Source of the DNA: Cladorhizidae sp. MBARI D1340-BT2
Lineage: Eukaryota; Porifera; Demospongiae; Poecilosclerida; Cladorhizidae
DNA: 64,000 nt
NCBI GenBank assembly: GCA_028752905.1
Contig: JAQNBH010000007.1
Span: forward strand, 12,610,653-12,674,652
Direction of reading: 5' to 3'
Shown: positions 55,055-64,000 of the stretch, piece after piece
Numbering within the stretch: the first letter of the stretch is position 1
How the letters are laid out: every line of letters begins with the position of its first letter
Notes under the pieces: generated by a model
The model's input: the letters and a program-made list of their open reading frames with translations, nothing else
Databases searched by the model: none
What the model was told of the DNA's origin: nothing
Program-made: the position numbers and the translations under genes

Positions 55055-56158
55055 GATGGAGGCGGTGCTGGTGGTGTTGCTGGTGGTGTTGGTGTTGCCA
55101 TTGCTGGTGGTGTTGCTGGTGATGGTGTTGCTGGTGATGGTGTTGCCATTGCTGTAGGGATGGCATTGCCATTGCTGGTGGTGATGGTGTTGCCATTGCT
55201 GGTGGTGTTGCCATTGCTGGTGGTGATGGTGTTGCCATTGCTGGTGGTGATGGTGTTGCGATTGCTGGTGGTGATGGTGTTGCCATTGCTGGTGGTGTTG
55301 CCATTGCTGGTAGTGATGGTGTTGCCATTGCTGGTGGTGATGGTGTTGCCATTGCTGGTGGTGTTGCCATTGCTGGTAGTGATGGTGTTGCCATTGCTGG
55401 TGGTGTTGCCATTGCTGGTAGTGATGGTGTTGCCATTGCTGGTGGTGATGGTGTTGCCATTGCTGGTGGTGTTGCCATTGCTGGTAGTGATGGTGTTGCC
55501 ATTGCTGGTGGTGTTGCCATTGCTGGTAGTGATGGTGTTGCCATTGCTGGTGGTGATGGTGTTGCCATTGCTGTAGTGATGGTGTTGCCATTGCTGTAGT
55601 GATGGTGTTGCCATTGCTGATGGTGTTGCCATTGCTGGTAGTGATGCCATTGCTGGTAGTGATGGTGTTGCCATTGCTGGTGGTGTTGCCATTGCTGGTA
55701 GTGATGGTGTTGCCATTGCTGGTGGTGTTGCCATTGCTGGTAGTGATGGTGTTGCCATTGCTGGTGGTGATGGTGTTGCCATTGCTGTAGTGATGGTGTT
55801 GCCATTGCTGTAGTGATGGTGTTGCCATTGCTGATGGTGTTGCCATTGCTGGTAGTGATGCCATTGCTGGTAGTGATGGTGTTGCCATTGCTGGTGGTGT
55901 TGCCATTGCTGGTGGTGATGGTGTTGCCATTGCTGGTGGTGATGGTGTTGCCATTGCTGGTGGTGATGGTGTTGCCATTGCTGGTGCTGGTGTTGCCATT
56001 GCTGGTAGTGATGGTGTTGCCATTGCTGGTGATGGTGTTGCCATTGCTGGTGATGGTGTTGCCATTGCTGGTGGTTATGGTGTTGCAATTGCTGGTAGTG
56101 ATGGTGTTGCCATTGCTGGTAGTGACTGTGTTGCCATTGCTGGCACTTGTTGCTGTTC
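55055..56158. repeat. gttgccattgctggtggtgatg minisatellite (15/24-bp units) with 214-bp higher-order duplication
   Basis: Units gttgccattgctggt and gttgccattgctggtggtgatggt alternate. Both are multiples of 3, so all minus-strand frames stay open for 288-369 codons (MATPSPPAMATPSLPA). A block of distinctive units (ctgtagtgatgg twice, ctgatgg, then gtagtgatgccattg) occurs at 55571 and 55785. Not a gene by any other sign. Confidence 0.95.
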
Positions 56159-56545
56159 ATGTTGCTGTTGGTGTGATTTTGACAGGCGGCATTACAGGAT
56201 CCTTTGATCAGGCTGGTGGGGAGGGGCCTACTGGGTGTGCCTGAAATATTTTTCTTGGTCCGCTTATATACTTTATAAAGACAGCGCCCTGTAAAGAATG
56301 TTGCTGTAATATTTCTTATGTGGACATGCTAACAACCATACCGTGACATTCCAGCAAGATGTGTGTTTGTCTCCACCATGGTAGAAGAGGGTATGGTGGG
56401 GAAGGGGGGGGGGGGGGGGGGGGGGCAATTCTCCTTCCCTGACTGCCTTTAGCGTAAAATGTTCTTCAACTGTTACATTGATCCCATAGGATATTCTTCA
56501 GCTTTTTCAGGACAGCGCACACACCCACAATCCACCCCGTCCCAT
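56159..56545. other. Non-coding, with poly-G at 56401-56425
   Basis: Apart from the about 23-base G run there is nothing recognisable. A ggcggcattacagg segment after a fair acceptor (gtgattttgacag) was considered as LASP1 exon 3 and rejected. Confidence 0.55.
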
Positions 56546-56547
56546 TT

Positions 56548-59500
56548 AGGTCACACTGTCTCATCACTAGGACTAGTTTAGGACACACTGTCTCATCACT
56601 AGGACTAGTTTAGGTCACACTGTCTCATCACTAGGACTAGTTTAGGACACACTGTCTCATCACTAGGACTAGTTTAGGACACACTGTCTCATCACTAGGA
56701 CTAGTTTAGGACACACTGTCTCATCACTAGGACTAGTTTAGGACACACTGTCTCATCACTAGGACTAGTTTAGGTCACACTGTCTCATCACTAGGACTAG
56801 TTTAGGACACACTGTCTCATCACTAGGACTAGTTTAGGACACACTGTCTCATCACTAGGACTAGTTTAGGTCACACTGTCTCATCACTAGGACTAGTTTA
56901 GGTCACACTGTCTCATCACTAGGACTAGTTTAGGTCACACTGTCCCATCACTAGGACTAGTTTAGGTCACACTGTCTCATCACTAGGACTAGTTTAGGTC
57001 ACACTGTCTCATCACTAGGACTAGTTTAGGTCACACTGTCTCATCACTAGGACTAGTTTAGGTCACACTGTCCCATCACTAGGACTAGTTTAGGTCACAC
57101 TGTCCCATCACTAGGACTAGTTTAGGTCACACTGTCTCATCACTAGGACTAGTTTAGGTCACACTGTCTCATCACTAGGACTAGTTTAGGTCACACTGTC
57201 TCATCACTAGGACTAGTTTAGGTCACACTGTCTCATCACTAGGACTAGTTTAGGTCACACTGTCTCATCACTAGGACTAGTTTAGGTCACACTGTCTCAT
57301 CACTAGGACTAGTTTAGGCCACACTGTCTCATCACTAGGACTAGTTTAGGTCACACTGTCTCATCACTAGGACTAGTTTAGGTCACACTGTCCCATCACT
57401 AGGACTAGTTTAGGTCACACTGTCTCATCACTAGGACTAGTTTAGGACACACTGTCCCATCACTAGGACTAGTTTAGGTCACACTGTCCCATCACTAGGA
57501 CTAGTTTAGGTCACACTGTCTCATCACTAGGACTAGTTTAGGTCACACTGTCTCATCACTAGGACTAGTTTAGGTCACACTGTCTCATCACTAGGACTAG
57601 TTTAGGTCACACTGTCTCATCACTTGGACTAGTTTAGGTCACACTGTCTCATCACTAGGACTAGTTTAGGTCACACTGTCTCATCACTAGGACTAGTTTA
57701 GGTCACACTGTCCCATCACTAGGACTAGTTTAGGTCACACTGTCTCATCACTAGGACTAGTTTAGGTCACACTGTCTCATCACTAGGACTAGTTTAGGTC
57801 ACACTGTCTCATCACTAGGACTAGTTTAGGTCACACTGTCCCATCACTAGGACTAGTTTAGGACACGCTGTCTCATCACTAGGACTAGTTTAGGTCACAC
57901 TGTCCCATCACTAGGACTAGTTTAGGGCACACTGTCTCATCACTAGGACTAGTTTAGGTCACACTGTCCCATCACTAGGACTAGTTTAGGGCACACTGTC
58001 TCATCACTAGGACTAGTTTAGGTCACACTGTCTCATCACTAGGACTAGTTTAGGTCACACTGTCTCATCACTAGGACTAGTTTAGGTCACACTGTCTCAT
58101 CACTAGGACTAGTTTAGGTCACACTGTCCCATCACTAGGACTAGTTTAGGACACACTGTCTCATCACTAGGACTAGTTTAGGTCACACTGTCTCATCACT
58201 AGGACTAGTTTAGGTCACACTGTCCCATCACTAGGACTAGTTTAGGTCACACTGTCCCATCACTAGGACTAGTTTAGGTCACACTGTCTCATCACTAGGA
58301 CTAGTTTAGGTCACACTGTCTCATCACTAGGACTAGTTTAGGACACACTGTCCCATCACTAGGACTAGTTTAGGTCACACTGTCTCATCACTAGGACTAG
58401 TTTAGGTCACACTGTCTCATCACTAGGACTAGTTTAGGGCACACTGTCTCATCACTAGGACTAGTTTAGGACACACTGTCTCATCACTAGGACTAGTTTA
58501 GGTCACACTGTCTCATCACTAGGACTAGTTTAGGACACACTGTCTCATCACTAGGACTAGTTTAGGTCACACTGTCTCATCACTAGGACTAGTTTAGGAC
58601 ACACTGTCTCATCACTAGGACTAGTTTAGGTCACACTGTCTCATCACTAGGACTAGTTTAGGACACACTGTCTCATCACTAGGACTAGTTTAGGTCACAC
58701 TGTCTCATCACTAGGACTAGTTTAGGTCACACTGTCTCATCACTAGGACTAGTTTAGGTCACACTGTCTCATCACTAGGACTAGTTTAGGTCACACTGTC
58801 TCATCACTAGGACTAGTTTAGGTCACACTGTCCCATCACTAGGACTAGTTTAGGTCACACTGTCTCATCACTAGGACTAGTTTAGGTCACACTGTCTCAT
58901 CACTAGGACTAGTTTAGGTCACACTGTCCCATCACTAGGACTAGTTTAGGTCACACTGTCTCATCACTAGGACTAGTTTAGGTCACACTGTCCCATCACT
59001 AGGACTAGTTTAGGTCACACTGTCTCATCACTAGGACTAGTTTAGGTCACACTGTCCCATCACTAGGACTAGTTTAGGTCACACTGTCCCATCACTAGGA
59101 CTAGTTTAGGTCACACTGTCCCATCACTAGGACTAGTTTAGGTCACACTGTCTCATCACTAGGACTAGTTTAGGTCACACTGTCCCATCACTAGGACTAG
59201 TTTAGGTCACACTGTCTCATCACTAGGACTAGTTTAGGTCACACTGTCTCATCACTAGGACTAGTTTAGGTCACACTGTCTCATCACTAGGACTAGTTTA
59301 GGTCACACTGTCTCATCACTAGGACTAGTTTAGGTCACACTGTCTCATCACTAGGACTAGTTTAGGTCACACTGTCTCATCACTAGGACTAGTTTAGGAC
59401 ACACTGTCCCATCACTAGGACTAGTTTAGGTCACACTGTCTCATCACTAGGACTAGTTTAGGACACACTGTCCCATCACTAGGACTAGTTTAGGTCACAC

Positions 59501-60414
59501 TGTCTCATCACTAGGACTAGTTTAGGTCACACTGTCTCATCACTAGGACTAGTTTAGGTCACACTGTCCCATCACTAGGACTAGTTTAGGTCACACTGTC
59601 TCATCACTAGGACTAGTTTAGGTCACACTGTCTCATCACTAGGACTAGTTTAGGTCACACTGTCCCATCACTAGGACTAGTTTAGGTCACACTGTCTCAT
59701 CACTAGGACTAGTTTAGGTCACACTGTCTCATCACTAGGACTAGTTTAGGTCACACTGTCTCATCACTAGGACTAGTTTAGGTCACACTGTCTCATCACT
59801 AGGACTAGTTTAGGTCACACTGTCTCATCACTAGGACTAGTTTAGGTCACACTGTCTCATCACTAGGACTAGTTTAGGTCACACTGTCTCATCACTAGGA
59901 CTAGTTTAGGTCACACTGTCCCATCACTAGGACTAGTTTAGGTCACACTGTCTCATCACTAGGACTAGTTTAGGTCACACTGTCTCATCACTAGGACTAG
60001 TTTAGGTCACACTGTCTCATCACTAGGACTAGTTTAGGTCACACTGTCTCATCACTAGGACTAGTTTAGGTCACACTGTCTCATCACTAGGACTAGTTTA
60101 GGTCACACTGTCCCATCACTAGGACTAGTTTAGGTCACACTGTCTCATCACTAGGACTAGTTTAGGTCACACTGTCTCATCACTAGGACTAGTTTAGGTC
60201 ACACTGTCTCATCACTAGGACTAGTTTAGGTCACACTGTCCCATCACTAGGACTAGTTTAGGTCACACTGTCTCATCACTAGGACTAGTTTAGGACACAC
60301 TGTCCCATCACTAGGACTAGTTTAGGTCACACTGTCTCATCACTAGGACTAGTTTAGGTCACACTGTCTCATCACTAGGACTAGTTTAGGACACACTGTC
60401 TCATCACTAGGACT
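56548..60414. repeat. 32-bp satellite-like array, about 121 copies
   Basis: Unit aggtcacactgtctcatcac followed by taggactagttt with strict 32-bp spacing over about 3.87 kb. Nearly all variation is at two sites: aggTcac/aggAcac/aggGcac and gtcTcat/gtcCcat. Other changes (cacGctg at 57866, actTgga at 57623, ggCcac at 57317) are isolated. No indels were noticed. Confidence 0.98.
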
Positions 60415-60426
60415 CACACTGTCGCT

Positions 60427-60723
60427 ATGCTGGCATGCAGTGCCCACTTTGCTCCTGAGTGGTTTTCTTCTGATTGTCTTCACACATGCATGCACGCACA
60501 CAAGATGGCAGGCCCTGCAAGAAGCCCAGGGCGACTCCTCTCCATACGCCACTACTATGACCACCCTCACACCTTCTCCAGCTCAAAGTTACCTCTCCAC
60601 TTATCACACCTGCTGAGAGACCTCCCTTCTTTGGGAGTGGATGCCGCTGGGGCACTTCTTGCTCATCGCACGCTGAGTTTGTCAGGTCTGCAGTGGCTTC
60701 ACCACCCCATCTTCTTCCAATAG
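60427..60723 (+). CDS. Unrecognised open segment, possible exon
   Basis: Immediately right of the 32-bp array a plus-strand frame is open to a TAG at 60721-60723. It has non-repetitive content (RLLSIRHYYDHPHTFSSSKL, HLSHLLRDLPSLGVDAAGAL, SLSGLQWLHHPIFFQ). Possible acceptors are ctggcatgcag (60437) and acgcacacaag (about 60503). The opposite strand is also open for 102 codons, so strand and reality are uncertain. Confidence 0.25.
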   Translation: MLACSAHFAPEWFSSDCLHTCMHAHKMAGPARSPGRLLSIRHYYDHPHTFSSSKLPLHLSHLLRDLPSLGVDAAGALLAHRTLSLSGLQWLHHPIFFQ

Positions 60724-60724
60724 A

Positions 60725-60930
60725 GGCATGCATTGCTCTCTGTGTTAAGGATAGTCACTCACTTGAGTCAGAACCTTACATCTAGAGAAAGAGAGCATGC
60801 CTCTCATAAAGCCAGTTCTTCCGATAGAGACATGCATTGCTCTCTGTGTTAAAGATAGTCACTCACTTGAGTCAGAACCTTACATCTAGAGAAAGAGAGC
60901 ATGCCTCTCATAAAGCCAGTTCTTCATTAG
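60725..60930. repeat. About 104-bp tandem duplication
   Basis: agaggcatgcattgctctct (agacatgcattgctctct in copy 2) through tctcataaagccagttcttc occurs at 60722 and 60826, almost identical. Confidence 0.9.
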
Positions 60931-60939
60931 AAGTTGTTG

Positions 60940-61228
60940 CCTACCTAACCCTAGCCCTAGAAGTTGTTGCTTCCCTAGCCCTAAAAGTTGTTGCCTAACT
61001 ACAGCCCTAGAAGTTGTAGTCTACCTAACCCTAGCCCTAGAAGTTGTTGCTTCCCTAGCCCTAGAAGTTGCTGTCTCCCTGGCCCTAGCCCTGTCTCCCT
61101 AGCCCTAGAAGTTGTAGTCTCCCTAGCCCTAGAAGTTGTTGCTTCCCTAGCCCTAGAAGTTGCTGTCTCCCTGGCCCTAGCCCTGTCTCCCTAGCCCTGG
61201 AAGTTGTAGTCTACCTAACCCTAGCCCT
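60940..61228. repeat. ccctagaagttgt minisatellite abutting a coding segment
   Basis: Units of 21-32 bp: tagccctagaagttgttgct, tccctagccctagaagttgc, tgtctccctggccctagccc. The array runs without a break into ccctagaagttgtcgtagcc, where the open segment at 61229-61542 starts (or ends, on the minus strand). Several repeats therefore contain a copy of that exon edge. Confidence 0.85.
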
Positions 61229-61542
61229 AGAAGTTGTCGTAGCCAACATATTAAAGCTGATCCACCATCTTCAGAAATACTTGGAGCACATGTCCATAGG
61301 CAGTCAAGAAGGTGTGGTTTCAGGTCACAGCTAACGGGTGCACGCTGAAGGGGAGACAGGGTCACCATGTCGGAAGGAGGCGTGGAGTGAATCCATTCCA
61401 AACCAATCCGGTGGACGTATCCATTCAGAGAATGATCCAGTTTGTCTTTGATCGATAGCAGATCTGATTGGTCATCACCTCTCTTCTGCTGGACCTTGTC
61501 GGGGCCACTTTTGCAAAGTCCTCCGTACGCCCTCGATGACTT
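61229..61542 (-). CDS. Unrecognised minus-strand exon candidate
   Basis: The minus-strand frame is open for about 104 codons from 61542, preceded by a weak acceptor (aagggtag). The protein-like content includes SSRAYGGLCKSGPDKVQQKR, LLSIKDKLDHSLNGYVHRIG, LEWIHSTPPSDMVTLSPLQR and APVSCDLKPHLLDCLWTCAP. It runs into the array at 61228, where a donor would have to lie (ggctag|ggttag|gtagac). I do not recognise the family. A shorter plus-strand alternative (VVVANILKLIHHLQKYLEHM) overlaps it. Confidence 0.4.
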
Positions 61543-61744
61543 CTACCCTTAACCCTCGTTCGACACTTGGTCACGTAAAATCTCTTAACCACGGCTTTGA
61601 ATCCTGTGCGGCTCGCTGGTGGGCGGTGTTAGGCATTCTCCACATGATGAGCAGTGCCACTGGCTTGGTGTGTCTGGGACGCATTCTTCACTTGATGGTG
61701 TCTGGGACAGTGCCACTTGTTGCATCTGCTTGTTTGTAATCTGT

Positions 61745-62397
61745 GTCTTGTATACTCTAGCCTCATGTCCTGTATACTCTAGCTTCATGTCCTGTATACT
61801 CTAGCCTCATGTCCTGTATACTCTAGCCTCATGTCCTGTATACTCTAGCCTCATGTCCTGTATACTCTAGCCTCATGTCCAGTATACTCTAGCCTCCTGT
61901 CCTGTATACTCTAGCCTCATGTCCTGTATACTCTAGCCTCATGTCCTGTATACTCTAGCCTCATGTCCTGTATACTCTAGCCTCATGTTCTGTATACTCG
62001 AGCCTCATGTCCTGTATACTCTAGCCTCATGTCCTGTATACTCTAGCCTCATGTCCTGTATACTCTAGCCTCATGTCCTGTATACTCTAGCCTCATGTCC
62101 TGTATACTCTAGCCTCATGTCCTGTATACTCTAGCCTCATGTCCTGTATACTCTAGCCTCATGTCCTGTATACTCTAGCCTCATGTCCTTATACTCTAGC
62201 CTCATGTCCTGTATACTCTAGCCTCATGTCCTGTATACTCTAGCCTCATGTCCTGAATACTCTAGCCTCATGTCCTGAATACTCTAGCCTCATGTCCTGT
62301 ATACTCTAGCCTCATGTCCTGTATACTCTAGCCTCATGTCCTGTATACTCTAGCCTCATGTCCTGTATACTCTAGCCTCATGTCCTGTATACTCTAG
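61745..62397. repeat. 22-bp minisatellite, about 30 copies, unit contains a 3' splice site
   Basis: Unit cctcatgtcctgtatactct followed by ag. The last unit, tgtcctgtatactctag, is the acceptor of the open segment at 62398. That segment starts tctcatt, like the repeat's own cctcatg. Two units have ctgaat and one lacks a g (62188). Confidence 0.96.
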
Positions 62398-62524
62398 TCT
62401 CATTGGCCGTCGGGAAGGCCAAGAAATTGTTCTGCCACAACGGGTCCTTGCTCTGTACCTGAAGCAAAACCTGCCTTCTCTGTGCTCACCAGACACAGGA
62501 CTAGCAATACACTTGCATAAATGA
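62398..62524 (+). CDS. Unrecognised terminal exon candidate
   Basis: After tgtatactctag the frame LIGRREGQEIVLPQRVLALY, LKQNLPSLCSPDTGLAIHLHK ends at TGA 62522-62524. The composition looks coding and is unlike the repeat. The codon phase requires two bases from the previous exon. I do not recognise it. The minus strand is open for about 30 codons here too, which lowers confidence. Confidence 0.35.
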
Positions 62525-62629
62525 AAGGTCTATCTTTTCCTTTCCACTTTTCTCAGGCCTGCTGCAGCATCAATGGCGGACACGTGGGGACTTAAGGGGT
62601 AACTAGACCGCTCCAGATCCAGTGAGGGC

Positions 62630-63010
62630 CTCGAATTTTGTCCAAGAAGTCATTTTAATTCAATGTTGCTAGAAGTCACCATCGCCAGGATCAGCTCGGC
62701 ACTTGGCATTGGTGGCCATATTGTTTCATATTCGCGCATGTGTTTTTCACCTTCCCGACGATAGCTCAGAAATTGCGCATCGTGGAGACGTCACCAACAA
62801 ACTACACCAGCTTCGTTAGAGCTCACTTAACTTGCTAGTGAGGCTGATCCCCACGGAGCCAATGGCGGGCTCGGATTTGGTCTCGGAGTTTGTTTATAAA
62901 TGTTAATACTATGAATTAGCTTTTCTTTTCGAAGGTTTCTATTGCGAGCATATGAGCAAAACAAATCTAGTGAAGTGAGTTGCCCTCTGCCGGAGCTAAG
63001 GAGGGAAAGG
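62630..63010 (+). repeat. Dispersed repeat, copy 2 (partner at 31325)
   Basis: See 31325-31690. This copy lacks the C tract and the downstream 25-bp array and ends at ctgccggagctaagg. Confidence 0.75.
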
Positions 63011-63028
63011 CTCGGTGTAGTCCAGAGC

Positions 63029-63050
63029 CCCCCCCCCCCCCCCCCCCCCA
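63029..63050. repeat. Poly-C tract
   Basis: About 21 consecutive C. Confidence 0.95.
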
Positions 63051-63130
63051 CTAAATTCAGTTGTACAGGAGTAATCTTCTTGAAGAGTACACTTCCTTGT
63101 CTTGCCTTCCAGCACCGTCAATGTTAGCCT

Positions 63131-63215
63131 GGGATGGATATAAGAGCTGGTCCAAGTTCCATTCTTCATATCTCTTGTCAGGGATGGATATAAGAGCTGG
63201 TCCAAGTTCCATTCT
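63131..63215. repeat. 50-bp duplication spanning a 3' splice site and exon start
   Basis: gggatggatataagagctgg(tccaagttccattct) occurs at 63131 and 63181, separated by tcatatctcttgtca. The second copy is the start of the open segment at 63182. Confidence 0.85.
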
Positions 63216-63326
63216 GAAGGCAATTTCGTGTTCATTAACCAAATTCCAGTGCAGTTGATGATGGTATTGAGCGACACTGTACTCTATGTCTCAACCACAC
63301 CCCTGCCATTACTGTCCTTCATGTAG
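63182..63326 (+). CDS. Unrecognised terminal exon candidate
   Basis: Acceptor cttcatatctcttgtcag ends at 63181. After one base the frame reads DGYKSWSKFHSEGNFVFINQ, IPVQLMMVLSDTVLYVSTTP and LPLLSFM, then TAG at 63324-63326. The acceptor is good and the peptide plausible, with a hydrophobic C-terminus. No family is recognised. Minus-strand frames are also open, so this is tentative. Confidence 0.3.
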
Positions 63327-63790
63327 AGCATCATGTGGCTATCTTCATTATTCTTAGGTAGTGCTTGTGCTACGAGTTTTGGTTTGTTAGGAATGGTGAC
63401 CTTCAGCTGACCTCATGACCTTCAGTTGACCTCATTAAAAGTGTACCGAAGATTTATCTTTTTATCAGCTCCTGTTTTCTTCCTTCCTGCCAGCCTGAAT
63501 GCTTCGTTCTTCATCATTGCCAATGAATAAACAAACACAATGTTATGTAGAGTTGTTTTTCATTTGCCATGGTGAAGGATTCGGTTGAAACACTGGCAGG
63601 AAAAAAACGAGAACGTCCCAAAACAAACCAAGAGCTCATTAGATGATAATTCTTCCATATGTTTGTTAGTAGGAGATAGTGTGGGCGGTTGTCTCGACTC
63701 CAGTTCTTCATGAGGACTTCAGATACTTTTGGGTGCCACTGTAAGGCCACACATCCTTGTATACATGTGTCCTTCTCCTCACAACACTTC
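63327..63790. other. No gene seen
   Basis: A 19-bp duplication (gacctcatgaccttcagttgacctcat) is at 63408-63434. A 78-codon minus-strand frame at 63514-63750 has no motif, although 'LQWHPKVSEVLMKNWSRDNR' is protein-like and could belong to a DDE transposase. Confidence 0.5.
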
Positions 63791-63794
63791 TAAA

Positions 63795-64000
63795 CCTGCT
63801 TGCTTGGAAGCTACTGCTAGTTCCAGACATCCATCATAATACTTGCTTGGAAGCTACTGCTGGTTCCAGACGTCCATCATAATACTTGCTTGGAAGCTAC
63901 TGCTAGTTCCAGACGTCCATTATAATACTTGCTTGGAAGCTACTGCTAGTTCCAGACGTCCATCATTGCTCGGAAGCTACTGCAAGTTCCAGATGTCCAT
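63795..64000. repeat. 43-bp minisatellite, at least 5 copies, runs off the window
   Basis: Unit acttgcttggaagctactgc followed by tagttccagacgtccatcataat. The fourth unit boundary is shortened (catcattgctcgg). Confidence 0.95.

Noticed and set aside
56165..56200. LASP1 exon 3 candidate (gcggcattacaggatcc after gattttgacag)
   Set aside because: In the required phase it reads TRHYRIL and a stop; it lacks the expected HYP and nebulin-repeat sequence.
54939..56244. Minus-strand frames of 288-369 codons rich in MATPSPPA or QQWQHHHYQ
   Set aside because: The units are 15 and 24 bp, so every frame without a stop stays open; this is the simple translation of a minisatellite.

Overview
This window is eukaryotic genomic DNA, almost certainly from an invertebrate animal. 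A marine invertebrate such as a sponge or cnidarian would fit the transposon families and the metazoan genes, but the sequence does not fix the phylum. There is no prokaryotic gene organisation, operon, CRISPR array, rRNA or tRNA that I could support. Real exons are short, have GT-AG borders, and lie far apart. Most of the bases are minisatellite arrays (units about 18-70 bp, from 3 up to about 121 copies) and decayed transposable elements. Many of the long open frames are products of these arrays and not genes.

Genes. (1) On the minus strand, five phase-compatible exons between 23958 and 10764 encode a basic helix-loop-helix leucine-zipper protein close to Max-like protein X (MLX). Two further minus-strand exons (45157-45074 with an ATG, and 45000-44944) join in phase and may be its true 5' end. 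Exons for the C-terminal domain were not found. (2) On the plus strand, two exons (45627-45695 and 53241-53335) encode an N-terminal LIM domain of the LASP1/nebulette type. Its start lies head-to-head with the minus-strand ATG at 45157, so 45158-45626 is probably a shared divergent promoter. (3) A plus-strand terminal exon at 483-584, and several weaker open segments at 60.4-63.3 kb, are likely coding but I do not recognise them.

Mobile elements, left to right. 2350-7860 is a decayed reverse-transcriptase element split by a piggyBac element at 2830-5347, with TTAA duplications and matching terminal inverted repeats. 8.03-8.29 kb is a GIY-YIG fragment of a Penelope-like element. 8.32-9.44 kb is a second RT relic of the same family as the first. 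22380-23316 is a pogo/Tigger-like DNA element with a TA duplication. 33.5-41.7 kb is a long relic of a widespread but functionally obscure repetitive gene family, with six arrays grown inside it. A dispersed palindromic repeat (15.7, 21.8, 23.4, 46.6 and 53.8 kb) carries a hammerhead-ribozyme-like core.

The most interesting pattern is that several arrays begin exactly at an exon edge, and their unit contains a copy of the splice site plus the first or last bases of the exon. The clearest case is 9.9-10.8 kb, where the MLX 5' splice site is repeated about 13 times. The others are 34.1-35.8 kb, 61.7-62.4 kb, 63.13-63.2 kb and possibly 60.9-61.2 kb. These arrays place many decoy splice sites next to the authentic one. 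Other arrays grew from coding sequence, for example a 39-bp (13-codon) unit at 37.0-37.5 kb.
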